Shown here: one piece after another, positions 46,916 to 56,044 of the stretch
How the letters are laid out: each line of letters opens with the position of its first letter
Position numbering within the stretch: position 1 is the stretch's first letter
NCBI GenBank assembly: GCA_016712535.1
Contig: JADJQW010000002.1
Span: forward strand, 868,001-932,000
Direction of reading: 5' to 3'
Source of the DNA: Flavobacteriales bacterium
Lineage (GTDB): Bacteria > Bacteroidota > Bacteroidia > Flavobacteriales_F > PHOS-HE28
Length of the DNA stretch: 64,000 bases
Translations under genes and position numbers: made by a program
The notes under the pieces: generated by a model
What the model was told of the DNA's origin: nothing
The model's database searches: none
Seen by the model: only the letters and a program-made list of their open reading frames with translations

Positions 46916-48202
46916 ATGGGCCTGATCGCCAAGATCCACGCACGCGAGATCCTCGATTCACGGGGCAATCCCACCATTGAAGTCGATGTCTGGGCCGATA
47001 GCGGCCACATGGGACGGGCAGCCGTTCCGAGCGGAGCCAGCACCGGCGCTCACGAAGCCATGGAGCTGCGCGATGGCGACAAGAAGCGCTACCTCGGCAA
47101 GGGCGTGCGCAAGGCTGTGGAGCATGTGAACTCCACGCTGAATAACGAGCTGCACGGTGCGCTCATCACCGATCAAGCCATGATCGACAAGGCCCTCATC
47201 GGCCTCGATGGCACGCCGAACAAGGCCAACCTCGGCGCGAACGCCATCCTCGGCGTGAGCCTTGCGGTGGCCAAGGCGGCTGCAGCTGAATTGAACCTGC
47301 CGCTCTTCCGGTACGTCGGTGGCGTGAACGCCTGCACGCTGCCCGTGCCATTGATGAACATCCTCAATGGTGGCGCGCACGCCGACAATAAGGTGGATGT
47401 TCAGGAATTCATGATCATGCCCGTGGGTGCCAAGCGGTTCAGCGATGGCCTGCGCATGGGCGCTGAGGTCTTCCACGCGCTGAAGGCGGTCCTGAAGAAG
47501 AAAGGCCTCAGCACGAACGTGGGCGATGAGGGCGGCTTCGCGCCCGACTTGCCCAGCAACGAGGACGCCCTGAAGCTGGTGGTGCAGGCCATCGAAGCGG
47601 CGGGCTACACGCCCGGCGATGATATCGTGCTCGCGCTCGATTGCGCCAGCACCGAGTTCTACGATGCGAAGAAGAAGCGCTACGCGCTCGAGAGCACCGG
47701 TGATGTGCTCACCAGCGATGAGATGGTGGCGATGTGGGCGGATTGGGCGAAGCGTTATCCCATCGTGAGCATCGAGGACGGCATGGCCGAGGACGATTGG
47801 GCCGGCTGGAAGAAGCTCACCGAGGCCATCGGCGGTAAGGTGCAGCTCGTGGGCGATGATCTGTTCGTGACCAACACCGCACGACTAGCAGAAGGCATCG
47901 ATAAGGGCATCGCGAACAGCATCCTCGTGAAGGTGAACCAGATCGGCACGCTCACCGAGACCATCCAGGCCGTGGAGATGGCGCATCGCGCGAAGTACAC
48001 CAGCGTGATGAGCCACCGCAGCGGGGAGACCGAGGACAGCACCATCGCTGACCTGGCCGTGGCCCTGAATTGCGGCATGATCAAGACCGGCAGCGCCAGC
48101 CGCAGCGACCGGATCGCCAAGTACAACCAGCTGCTGCGCATCGAAGAGCAGCTGGGCCCTGCGGGGATCTATCCCGGCAAGAGCCTGCGGTACGTTAGCT
48201 GA
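46916..48202 (+). CDS. eno: Enolase
   Basis: 428 residues from ATG 46916 (MGLIAKIHAREILDSRGNPT); the longer frame would translate repeat DNA. Converts 2-phosphoglycerate to phosphoenolpyruvate. Signatures: AVPSGASTGAHEAMELRDGD, NILNGGAHADNKVDVQEFMI, NVGDEGGFAPDLPSNEDAL, IEDGMAEDDWAGWKKLT, VGDDLFVTN, ILVKVNQIGTLTET and VMSHRSGETEDSTIADLAV. Metal ligands and the catalytic Lys/His are in place. Confidence 0.98.
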   Translation: MGLIAKIHAREILDSRGNPTIEVDVWADSGHMGRAAVPSGASTGAHEAMELRDGDKKRYLGKGVRKAVEHVNSTLNNELHGALITDQAMIDKALIGLDGTPNKANLGANAILGVSLAVAKAAAAELNLPLFRYVGGVNACTLPVPLMNILNGGAHADNKVDVQEFMIMPVGAKRFSDGLRMGAEVFHALKAVLKKKGLSTNVGDEGGFAPDLPSNEDALKLVVQAIEAAGYTPGDDIVLALDCASTEFYDAKKKRYALESTGDVLTSDEMVAMWADWAKRYPIVSIEDGMAEDDWAGWKKLTEAIGGKVQLVGDDLFVTNTARLAEGIDKGIANSILVKVNQIGTLTETIQAVEMAHRAKYTSVMSHRSGETEDSTIADLAVALNCGMIKTGSASRSDRIAKYNQLLRIEEQLGPAGIYPGKSLRYVS

Positions 48203-48281
48203 AGCCGGATCCTCGAGGTGGACATCCTCGTGACGCACGAAGGGGTTGCCTTTCCGCGTTGCATGGTCAAACCCGCCTGCC

Positions 48282-49124
48282 ATGCTTCGCGCCATCACCA
48301 TGCTCTGTGCAGCGGCATTGCTGCACTCGGACACGCGTTCAGCAGATGTCGGCGCTGCGCTCCACGCCGGTGAAGCACGCATCACGGCCACCTCCCTGGG
48401 AGGCCATAGCGGTCATTGCCTGCGTGTCGAAGCCGAGAACCTCACCGCTCGACCGATCACGCTCCGGATTCCAACCGGTTGGCGTTTCGCCAGTTTGGAT
48501 AGCACCCTGCAGGACCTCTTGGTGGTGGGCGATCAGGTCATCGCGCTGGCCCCGAATATGAGCGGGACGGTCACTTGCAGCGCCTTCTGCTGCGAAGCAG
48601 GTGACGCGAGCCCCGCCTTCGCCAATGCCTTCGACCAGGGCCGCATGGCCGATGAGCGCCTCGTGAAGCTCGCGCAGCACCTCGCTGCATCCAGCTATCC
48701 GGAGCACGCCATGCAGCAGGCCGTGTGGACCGTGAGCGACGACAATCCGATCAGCGCGGTCGATGCGGACGACGATGCCGCCACGCTTGCGCTGCGGCAA
48801 TACCTCTCGGCGCTCACGGGCAGGCCCGTGCCCTGGTACACCACCGCTTTCGCACCACCGGCCGATGGACGCGCCTTCGACCCCACGCCGACGCGCATCA
48901 CCGGACGGGTCGAATTCCAGCAACGGCATGCCGGTGTGCTCAGCATCGTGGTGAAGGATGCCGATGGCCGCACCCTGCGGGTGATCGACGAAGGCCGCGA
49001 TCTGCGCCAAGGGCACTACAGCATCGATGTGGAAGTCACCGTGCGCGGTTGGCCGCCTGGGCATTACGCCATCTGCATCGCGGTTGATGGGGTGCTGCTG
49101 AAGAGGGAGGAGTTCGAGGTGTAG
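48282..49124 (+). CDS. Secreted protein of unknown function
   Basis: 280 residues from ATG 48282 (MLRAITMLCAAALLHSDTRS, signal-like); an upstream in-frame ATG (48246) is less signal-like. Residues ~30-110 look like a beta-sandwich with two cysteines (TCSAFCCEAGDASPAFAN). The C-terminal ~70 residues (GRVEFQQRHAGVLSIVVKDA ... LRQGHYSIDVEV) resemble a T9SS-like beta-sandwich, but the usual PNP and L-x-x-G-x-Y landmarks are imperfect, so no sorting call is made. It ends 1 nt from the convergent aminopeptidase stop. Confidence 0.65.
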   Translation: MLRAITMLCAAALLHSDTRSADVGAALHAGEARITATSLGGHSGHCLRVEAENLTARPITLRIPTGWRFASLDSTLQDLLVVGDQVIALAPNMSGTVTCSAFCCEAGDASPAFANAFDQGRMADERLVKLAQHLAASSYPEHAMQQAVWTVSDDNPISAVDADDDAATLALRQYLSALTGRPVPWYTTAFAPPADGRAFDPTPTRITGRVEFQQRHAGVLSIVVKDADGRTLRVIDEGRDLRQGHYSIDVEVTVRGWPPGHYAICIAVDGVLLKREEFEV

Positions 49125-49125
49125 G

Positions 49126-51537
49126 CTATTCAATGAGCAGTTTCCCTGCCTTCTCACGGGTATCAAGCGTCGAAACGAAGCGTAGGTGATACGCTCCTCG
49201 TTTCACGCCCTGCACTTCGATCCGCGCCTGCTCACCGTTGATCGGCTCCCAGCGCACGAGGCGTCCGCGTGAATCGAGCAATTCGATCACCCCTTGCACG
49301 GGCCGGTCCGCGCGCGCGATGACGAAATCTTCTGCCGGGTTCGGCATCAAGGTCCATGCAATCGATTCAGCGCCGATCTCGCCGATGCCCACTGCGCTCT
49401 TACGCCACGCGAAGCAGTACTCGCCTGGGCGCAGGTCGTTGATATCGATGCGGCCCTGACGGTCGGTGAGGCTGCCCAATGCGGTGAGCGTTTGGTTCGG
49501 ATGCAGGACCCACGGCCAATCAGGCCCTTCGCGATAGAGCATCACCAAGCTGTCCTCGCGGAACGGCAAGCCGCCGAAATCCTGCATCAAGCCACTGTCG
49601 AAGGCGATGGCCGGCGCGGGCCTTCCATCATAGTTGAAGCGTCCGCTGAGGCTGGCATCGGAGGGCAGGTCCGTGGCGGTGATGCGCCAATAGCGGTCGG
49701 GCGATACCACATAAGCGAAGGCCTCATCCACCTCATCGTCAGCGGCCACCCAGTATTCCTCGACCCGGATGGTGAAGGGTGCGGGCGTGCTGTTCACCGT
49801 GAGCCGCATATCGCTATTGGTGTATTGCCGCGTCGCCGGACCGCTGAAGGCCTCCATGTCGAAGGTGACGGCCTGGCTGATGCGCTCATCGGCATTCAGG
49901 AACACACCGTGCGGAATGAAAGGCACGGTGGCGGAGAAGGTGGTGAGCTCACCGCCGAGCAGAACGGGCTCCGGCAGCGTCCATAAGGCACCATCTGGCT
50001 GAACGAAGGAAACGCTCATGGGCACGTTGTGGTAGTGGTCTGCGGGGCCGCGATGCTTCTGTTGAACAGTGACATTGACCGTGCTCGTGCCATTCCCCAG
50101 GTCAGTCCAATCGAAAGCCTCCACTTCGAATGCGGCCCATCCTGGCTGCTGGATCCAATCGGTGAAATAGTCGGTGAGGTCGAGCCCGGTGACCTGATTC
50201 AAGTGGTCGCGCAGCATCTCCGTGTTCACATGCTCGAATTCGAAGGCGTCAAGGAAGCTCGTGAGTCCCACGCGGAAGAGGCTGTCGCCCATGTACGAGC
50301 GCAGGGTGTGCAGCACATCGGCGCCCTTATTGTACGTGTGCTCACCGTAGGTCCATTCCTGGGGCATCTCGCTCAGGGCCCACCAGCCACCGTCGTCGAG
50401 GTGCGCGCGCTGCAGCATGCGCCGATGGTTCAAGCGAACCGTGTTCATGTACGCGGACGCGCCGTTCACCTCTTCGATGAAGAGGTAGGCGAGGTACTCC
50501 GCGAATCCCTCGTTGAGGTACATCTCCTCCGCGCGCTCGCAGGTCACCAGGTTGCCGAACCAGTGGTGCGCGAGCTCATGCGCCATCACGTCCTGGTAGG
50601 AGAGCGAACCATTCGCGATGGACTGAGGATAGTGGATGCTTGTTGCGTGTTCCATGGCGCCTTGCGGGGTGAGAACATAGCCGACACGATTCCAACGGTA
50701 GGGGCCGAACCATTGCTCGAAACGGTCGAAGGCACCTTGCAGGTTGATGAAGGAGTTCTTCATCGCGGTGGTGTCGGGCGCGCGCGCCACCAGGGTGACC
50801 GGGATCTCTTCGGAAGTGATGCTCGTGAGCGTGTCGCGCACCACTGCATAGTTGGCGGCTGAAACCGAGGCGAGGTAGCTGGGTATCGATTCATCAAGCC
50901 TCCAATGCCGCGTGACGGTGGTGGCTGACGGCTGCGTTTCGCTGAGGAGCTCGCCATTGCACCAAGCGGTATAGGGCGCGGTGGTGGTCACGATGAACTC
51001 GTAGCTGCTGCGCTCCGTGAAATTGTCGGCGCAAGGGAACCAGGCACGCCCATAGGAGTGCGGCACGCTGGTGAAGGCCACGCCCAGGTTGTAGAGGTAG
51101 GCGCCCGTAGTGTAGAAGCCGCCGAAGCCGCTGGGGTCGAGCACGGGATCGCCGCTGTAGTGAACCGTGAAATCGATGGTGTCGGCGGGGGTGTATGCTT
51201 GCGGCAATTGCACGATGAGGTCGATGCCGATATGGGTGAATGGGAGGAGAGCGCCGGCCATCACCACAGAATCGACCGTGAGGTCGAGCAACTGCAAAGG
51301 CAAGGCAGAAGGGCCGGCATCCCTTGGCGCAGCAGTGATCGCGCAAGCGCCGCTGATCAAGTTCCCTTGAGTGAGGTCGAGCGTGATGCGCTGGTGCAGG
51401 ATGTCCCACGGCCAGAGTGCGAGTCCACCGCCTTTGGCCGCTCCGTGCGCGGCATGCTTCGTGGTTTGGCAGTTTTGCTGGCCGGCAGCGGTAAGCGCCA
51501 GCACAACCGGGAGGAAAGCGGTGCAGCACCGAACCAT
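49126..51537 (-). CDS. M1-family metallo-aminopeptidase with T9SS type A sorting domain
   Basis: 803 residues from ATG 51537 (MVRCCTAFLPVVLALTAAGQ, signal peptide). A longer start at 51570 lies 4 nt from the -7 element and adds a non-signal prefix. The M1 catalytic domain has PQGAMEHATSI (a GAMEH variant of GxMEN) and zinc site HELAHHW at 320-326 with the third ligand Glu343 (NEGFAEYLAYLF). After the peptidase and an extra beta-rich region, the last ~75 residues are a type A sorting domain (MPNPAEDFVIAR ... VKRGAYHLRFV). Predicted to be secreted to digest peptides outside the cell. Confidence 0.93.
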   Translation of the reverse strand: MVRCCTAFLPVVLALTAAGQQNCQTTKHAAHGAAKGGGLALWPWDILHQRITLDLTQGNLISGACAITAAPRDAGPSALPLQLLDLTVDSVVMAGALLPFTHIGIDLIVQLPQAYTPADTIDFTVHYSGDPVLDPSGFGGFYTTGAYLYNLGVAFTSVPHSYGRAWFPCADNFTERSSYEFIVTTTAPYTAWCNGELLSETQPSATTVTRHWRLDESIPSYLASVSAANYAVVRDTLTSITSEEIPVTLVARAPDTTAMKNSFINLQGAFDRFEQWFGPYRWNRVGYVLTPQGAMEHATSIHYPQSIANGSLSYQDVMAHELAHHWFGNLVTCERAEEMYLNEGFAEYLAYLFIEEVNGASAYMNTVRLNHRRMLQRAHLDDGGWWALSEMPQEWTYGEHTYNKGADVLHTLRSYMGDSLFRVGLTSFLDAFEFEHVNTEMLRDHLNQVTGLDLTDYFTDWIQQPGWAAFEVEAFDWTDLGNGTSTVNVTVQQKHRGPADHYHNVPMSVSFVQPDGALWTLPEPVLLGGELTTFSATVPFIPHGVFLNADERISQAVTFDMEAFSGPATRQYTNSDMRLTVNSTPAPFTIRVEEYWVAADDEVDEAFAYVVSPDRYWRITATDLPSDASLSGRFNYDGRPAPAIAFDSGLMQDFGGLPFREDSLVMLYREGPDWPWVLHPNQTLTALGSLTDRQGRIDINDLRPGEYCFAWRKSAVGIGEIGAESIAWTLMPNPAEDFVIARADRPVQGVIELLDSRGRLVRWEPINGEQARIEVQGVKRGAYHLRFVSTLDTREKAGKLLIE

Positions 51538-51574
51538 CCGTGTCGGCCGGATGTTGGGAAGGGAAGGCATGGCC

Positions 51575-51582
51575 CAAATGTA
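51575..51582 (-). promoter_or_regulatory. Aminopeptidase promoter -7 element TACATTTG
   Basis: A perfect TAnnTTTG on the minus strand. It is 37 nt upstream of the preferred ATG (51537) but only 4 nt from the longer start (51570), which supports the shorter start unless the mRNA is leaderless. Confidence 0.55.
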
Positions 51583-51630
51583 CCCCCGTCAGGCAAGGGA
51601 AGGCATCGGCGACTGCCCTGTTGGGATTCC

Positions 51631-51638
51631 TACATTTG
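51631..51638 (+). promoter_or_regulatory. Promoter -7 element TACATTTG for the helical-repeat gene
   Basis: A perfect TAnnTTTG on the plus strand, 25 nt before ATG 51664, and identical to the divergent element at 51575-51582 only 48 nt away. Confidence 0.55.
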
Positions 51639-51663
51639 AACGGCCTTCTCGGGCCTGGAGCAC

Positions 51664-53202
51664 ATGAAGCCGAGCACCGAACTGCACGACCTGATCAAGT
51701 CGCTCACCAAGTCAGAGAAGCGATTCTTCAAGTTGCACAGCGCTCTGCAGTCGGGTCCGAAGAATTACCTCAGGCTCTTCGAGGCCATCGATAAGCAACC
51801 GGTTTACGACGAGGATGCGCTGAAGCTCCAGTTCGCCAAGGAGATCTTCATCAAGCACCTGCCCTCGGAGAAGAATCACCTCTACAAGCTGATCCTGAAG
51901 GCTCTGCGGGCTTACCACGCCGAGGGCTCGGTGAGCGGAATCCTGAAGCAGGAGATCAAGAACATCGAGATCCTCTATCAGAAGGCCCTCTATGCCGAGT
52001 GCAACAAATTGCTGCACCGGGCCAAGCGCATCGCCAAGGAGAACGAGCGCTTCTACTACCTCTTCGAACTGCTCAACTGGGAGAAGATGCTCTTGGAGGA
52101 GGCCTATGAGAGCGGTGAGTTCACGAAGGACCTGGATGCCCTGATCGAGGAGGAGCGCGAGGTGATCGAGAAGCTGCGCAACCTGGCGGCCTACCACATC
52201 CTCTACAGCAAGATCAACTACGTGTTCCGCAGCGGCGGCTACGTGCGCACGGAGGAGGAGCACGCGATGGTGGAGGAGATAAGTGAGCACCAGCTCATCA
52301 AGGGCAAGAACACCGCGCTCTCGCGCCGTGCCGCCACCATCTGCTTCTATACCCAGGGATTCTGCCACTGGGCGAAGAGGGATTGGCGCACCAGCCTTGA
52401 GAAGTTCCTGCGCGTGAAGCAGATACTTGATGAGAATCCGCTGATCAAGGCCGACCTGCCCAAGCGCTACGTGCGCACGCTGCACTACATCATCAATGGG
52501 CAGATCGAACTGATGGAGCTCGATGCCGCACGGGCCAACATCGCGCTGATGCGCGCGCTGCCCGATGAACCTGGCTTCGGCGGGATCAGCATAGCGACGC
52601 AGGTCTATGTTGCAGGCACCATCTGCGAGCTGCGACTCCTCGATCGCTGCGGCGAGCACGCGCAGGCCGTTGAGATGGCGCCTGAGTTCATCGCGGGCAT
52701 GGAGGCCTTGGGCGAGCGACTGCACAAGGAGTACGCGCTGGAGTTCCAATGGTGCATGGCTTGCGCCTACTTCGGCGCGGGGCAGGTGAACAAGTCCTTG
52801 GCCTGGCTCAACAAGGTGCTCAACGACAATGAGACCACCTTGCGACAGGACATCTTCACCTATGCCCGGCTCTTCAACCTGGTGGTCCACTACGAACTCG
52901 GCAACTATGACCTGCTGGCATACATCGTTCGGAGCACGCAGCGATTCCTGGATAAGCGGCAACGGGCCAATGGGGTGGAGGTCGTGCTCATCGATGGCAT
53001 CAAGAAACTCGCGCGAACCACGGATGCCGCTCCGAAGCGTGAGCTTTTCAAGGCTCTCCACGCCCAGCTCGCTGAGCTCCTCCATGATCCGAATGAGCAG
53101 CTCGTGCTGAAGTACTTCGATGTGCTGGCATGGGCAGAGGCGCACGCCACTGGCGAAGCCTTCAGCGATGTGGTTCGCCGGCGCGCCTTGCGATCGGCCT
53201 GA
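51664..53202 (+). CDS. Cytoplasmic TPR-like helical-repeat protein, function unknown
   Basis: 512 residues, no signal. Opens MKPSTELHDLIKSLTKSEKR and FFKLHSALQSGPKNYLRLFE; the rest is nearly all alpha-helical with paired-helix repeats (e.g. ALYAECNKLLHRAKRIAKEN, GFCHWAKRDWRTSLEKFLRV, GAGQVNKSLAWLNKVLNDNE), a TPR/solenoid-like fold. Similar uncharacterised proteins are widespread in Bacteroidota (from general knowledge). No catalytic motif seen. Its stop abuts the convergent porE-like stop in a TGATCA. Confidence 0.7.
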   Translation: MKPSTELHDLIKSLTKSEKRFFKLHSALQSGPKNYLRLFEAIDKQPVYDEDALKLQFAKEIFIKHLPSEKNHLYKLILKALRAYHAEGSVSGILKQEIKNIEILYQKALYAECNKLLHRAKRIAKENERFYYLFELLNWEKMLLEEAYESGEFTKDLDALIEEEREVIEKLRNLAAYHILYSKINYVFRSGGYVRTEEEHAMVEEISEHQLIKGKNTALSRRAATICFYTQGFCHWAKRDWRTSLEKFLRVKQILDENPLIKADLPKRYVRTLHYIINGQIELMELDAARANIALMRALPDEPGFGGISIATQVYVAGTICELRLLDRCGEHAQAVEMAPEFIAGMEALGERLHKEYALEFQWCMACAYFGAGQVNKSLAWLNKVLNDNETTLRQDIFTYARLFNLVVHYELGNYDLLAYIVRSTQRFLDKRQRANGVEVVLIDGIKKLARTTDAAPKRELFKALHAQLAELLHDPNEQLVLKYFDVLAWAEAHATGEAFSDVVRRRALRSA

Positions 53203-55104
53203 TCACTTGCGATCGCTCAGCATCGGCATCACTTTCACCACTTTGAATTCAGTGCGCCGGTTGGCCTGGTGCTCCTCCTCCGTGCATTCCACTTCGTCCG
53301 CGCAGCGGTTCACGAGCTTGCTCTCGCCGTAGCCGCGCGCGGTGATGCGTTCGGCCGGTACGCCCTTGCGGATCAGATAGTCCATGGCGCTGCTTGCGCG
53401 TGCATCGCTGAGCACCAGGTTGTACATGCCGCTCGCGCGGCTGTCGGTATGCGACCCCAGCTCGAAGCTCAGTGCGGGATTATCGATGAAGAGCTGCGCC
53501 ACTTTGTCGAGCTCCACGGCCGCATCCGGTCGGATGTCCCACTTGTCATAGTCATAGTAGATGTTCTCGATCACGATCGGCTTGTCCACAACTACGCGCT
53601 GCATCCGGAATTCTTCCTTGAACTCATGGCTGATGCGCTGCCCCATGGTGCTCAGTTGGCGGCGCTCGGTGAACACGCCATCCTTGCTGGCGAGGACCTC
53701 ATAGAGCTTGTCCACGGTGAGCGGGAAGCTCACATGACCATCATCGTTGGTGAAGAGGGTGAGCGGCTCCGGCTGGGTCGGCTCCAACAGGCGCACCTCG
53801 GCACCGGCCATTGGGGAGCCGTCCTCTTCGTCGAATACGGAGATGTTGAGCACGAGGGTGGGATCATTCTCCAGGATCCGGTAGATGCCATCTCGTCCTC
53901 CGCGGTTGCTGCTGAGGTAGCCTTTCCGGTCGGTGAGCATCACCAGGGCGAAGTCGTCGTGACGGGTGTTGATCGGGTAGTTGAGGTTCTCCGGTTGGCG
54001 CCATTCGCCGTCTTTCTGCACAGTGCGGAAGATGTCGAGGCCGCCCAGGGAGCGATGGCCGTTGCTGGCGAAGAAGAGCGTGTCGCCGCGCACGGTCGGG
54101 AACATCTCGCTGCCTGCCGTGTTCACGGTTGGCCCGAGGTTGCGCGGATGGGCCCAGCCCTCCGCGGTGCGTTCGCAGGCGTACAGATCGGTTCCGCCGA
54201 AGCCCCCGGGCATGTCGCTGATGTAGTAGAGCACGGACCCATCCGCGCTGAGGGCAGCATGCCCCGCACTGAAATCCTCGCCGTTGTAGGCGAAGGAGCT
54301 CACCTTGCCCCAGCGGCCATCGGGCTGAAGCTCGGCACGGAAGAGCATGAGATGACTCGTGCCCTGCTCGTCCTTGTTGAGCCGGAAACGGAAGTAATCG
54401 CTGCGCGTGAAATACATGGTGCGGCCATCGGCGCTCAGAACGGCTGGGCCATCGTGGAAGCGGCCGTTGACTTCCCCGAGCAGAGGTTGGGCGGAGCCCG
54501 CCATGATGCCTTCGCGCGCTTCCACGGTGCAGAGGTCGAGGAAGGCCTCCCCGTTCCAAGGGTTCGGTTTGCCCGCAGCCTGGGTGCGCTCTGCGGCGAT
54601 GAGCAGCTTGCTGCCCATGGGCACTGCATTGAACGCGCTGCTCACGCCTTCAATGTGAACAGGAGTGATCGTGAAGAGCGTGGTGTCAGCGTAGAAGGCC
54701 TCCCGATCAGCGATGGCCATGCCCAGCTCGCGCACGAGAGGGTCCTCTGGCCGCTCGGCCATTATGCGTTCAAAGAGCTGGGCTGCCTCGACGGTGCGGT
54801 CCAAGGCGAGGAGCATTCGGCCAAGCGCGATGGCATCGTCGCCTTGCAGCGGTTGAAGGCGATCGGCAGCGCTGTACCAGGAGGCGGCTTTCGCGGGCTG
54901 GTTCAGCATGCGGTAGGTATCGGCTGCGCGCAGCATGGCATCGCGTTCGGCCAGGGTGCTCAGCGCGCGCTCATACCGCGGCGCAGCGTCGGCATAGGCC
55001 ATGCGCTCCCGGGCCTTATCGGCCTGTGCGAGCTGTTGCTGCGCGCAGCCGGCCAGCAACGCGGAGGCGCTCAACAGGTAGGTCTTCATCGTTCGCATGT
55101 CCAT
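53203..55104 (-). CDS. porE: PorE-like OmpA-family lipoprotein (TPR, beta-propeller, CRD, OmpA)
   Basis: 633 residues from ATG 55104; an in-frame ATG at 55089 (MKTYLLSASALLAGCAQQQ) gives the cleaner lipoprotein signal, lipobox LAGC. Domain order: TPR (~25-130), WD40/PD40 beta-propeller (~140-425, with repeated LSADGRTMYFTRSD, LSADGSVLYYISDM, RGDTLFFASNGH), carboxypeptidase-regulatory-like domain (~430-510, LNISVFDEEDGSPMAGAEVR) and OmpA C-terminal peptidoglycan-binding domain (~530-633, FELGSHTDSRASGMYNLVLS). This order matches PorE of the T9SS. Its start overlaps the PorP/SprF stop (TGATG). Assignment to PorE itself rather than a PorE-like paralog is not certain. Confidence 0.85.
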   Translation of the reverse strand: MDMRTMKTYLLSASALLAGCAQQQLAQADKARERMAYADAAPRYERALSTLAERDAMLRAADTYRMLNQPAKAASWYSAADRLQPLQGDDAIALGRMLLALDRTVEAAQLFERIMAERPEDPLVRELGMAIADREAFYADTTLFTITPVHIEGVSSAFNAVPMGSKLLIAAERTQAAGKPNPWNGEAFLDLCTVEAREGIMAGSAQPLLGEVNGRFHDGPAVLSADGRTMYFTRSDYFRFRLNKDEQGTSHLMLFRAELQPDGRWGKVSSFAYNGEDFSAGHAALSADGSVLYYISDMPGGFGGTDLYACERTAEGWAHPRNLGPTVNTAGSEMFPTVRGDTLFFASNGHRSLGGLDIFRTVQKDGEWRQPENLNYPINTRHDDFALVMLTDRKGYLSSNRGGRDGIYRILENDPTLVLNISVFDEEDGSPMAGAEVRLLEPTQPEPLTLFTNDDGHVSFPLTVDKLYEVLASKDGVFTERRQLSTMGQRISHEFKEEFRMQRVVVDKPIVIENIYYDYDKWDIRPDAAVELDKVAQLFIDNPALSFELGSHTDSRASGMYNLVLSDARASSAMDYLIRKGVPAERITARGYGESKLVNRCADEVECTEEEHQANRRTEFKVVKVMPMLSDRK

Positions 55105-56033
55105 CAGAAGTATCGCGGTGTCTTGATGCGCACCAGGTCCTTGCCGAAGTCGATTCCGAGCATCACCTCATGGCTGCCGCTGGTGTAGCTGCGAAGCTTC
55201 GAGGTGGTCATGTCGTAGGCATAGCCGACGCGCAATTGCGGGCTGATCTGGTATTCCACCATGGCCACCAGGGCATCACCGGAGCGGTAGCCCAGGCCGA
55301 GCCACACGCGCTCGCGGTAGAGCACGTTGCAGTTGATGTCCGCCTCCACCGGTGCGTTGGGGGTGTACTTCACCAAGGTGCTGGGCTTGATGTCGAGGCT
55401 CTCGCCCAGAGGGAGCACCTTGCCGGCGTGCAGGTAGTAGTGCTGCGTGAAGTAGTGGTCGAATCCGCCCGGCGCATCGAGCGTGATGCGGCCATCGGCA
55501 GCGTAGATCGTGGGCACGCTCAGCCCCAAGTAGCTGGTTCGGTCGTACCAGTACAGGCCGAATCCGAATTTGCCCAGCGGCGCATTCACAATGTCCTGCT
55601 GGTAGAGCGGGTCGGCGGCATCCCAATGGCGCAGTTCACTCACGCGGGCGCTGTAGATGGAGACGCCGGCGCGCAGTCCGAGCGCCAGTTTGCTGTGCTT
55701 GCCAACACGGAGGTGATAGGCGTAGTGACCGCTCAGGTCCAGGTCGCGGCTCACTCCGATCTGGTCATGCACAAGCGAGAAGCCAAGGCCCATCTTGTTG
55801 CTCATCAATGGACCATCGATGGCGAGCATGCTGGTGCGCGGTGCACCTTCCACCTGCATCCATTGGCTGCGGTGAAGCAGGCTGCTGCTCGCATAGCCAT
55901 GGCTGCCCGCATAGGCGGGATTGAGGAAGAGCCCGTTGAACATGTACTGGCTCACCATCACCTCCTGCTGTGCGCTGGCGGCAATTGCCGCAGCGAGCGC
56001 TGCGAGGACCAGGTAAAGTCGTGCGTGCTTCAT
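55104..56033 (-). CDS. sprF: PorP/SprF-family T9SS outer-membrane protein
   Basis: 309 residues. Signal peptide MKHARLYLVLAALAAAIAAS then QQEVMVSQYMFNGLFLNPAY, the hallmark of the family (QQ-x-x-x-x-SQYMFN-x-x-x-x-NPAYAG), and a beta-barrel to the end (GLRAGVSIYSARVSELRHWD, YEYQISPQLRVGYAYD-like VEYQISPQLRVGYAYDMTTS). SprF is needed to export SprB in gliding flavobacteria, and such partners are encoded beside type B-CTD proteins. It begins 11 nt after the giant gene's stop and overlaps the porE-like start. Confidence 0.93.
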   Translation of the reverse strand: MKHARLYLVLAALAAAIAASAQQEVMVSQYMFNGLFLNPAYAGSHGYASSSLLHRSQWMQVEGAPRTSMLAIDGPLMSNKMGLGFSLVHDQIGVSRDLDLSGHYAYHLRVGKHSKLALGLRAGVSIYSARVSELRHWDAADPLYQQDIVNAPLGKFGFGLYWYDRTSYLGLSVPTIYAADGRITLDAPGGFDHYFTQHYYLHAGKVLPLGESLDIKPSTLVKYTPNAPVEADINCNVLYRERVWLGLGYRSGDALVAMVEYQISPQLRVGYAYDMTTSKLRSYTSGSHEVMLGIDFGKDLVRIKTPRYF

Positions 56034-56044
56034 GAGCGTTGGCG

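Noticed and set aside
53269..55188. A 639-residue plus-strand frame
   Set aside because: Antisense to the PorE-like gene with its clear OmpA and propeller domains.
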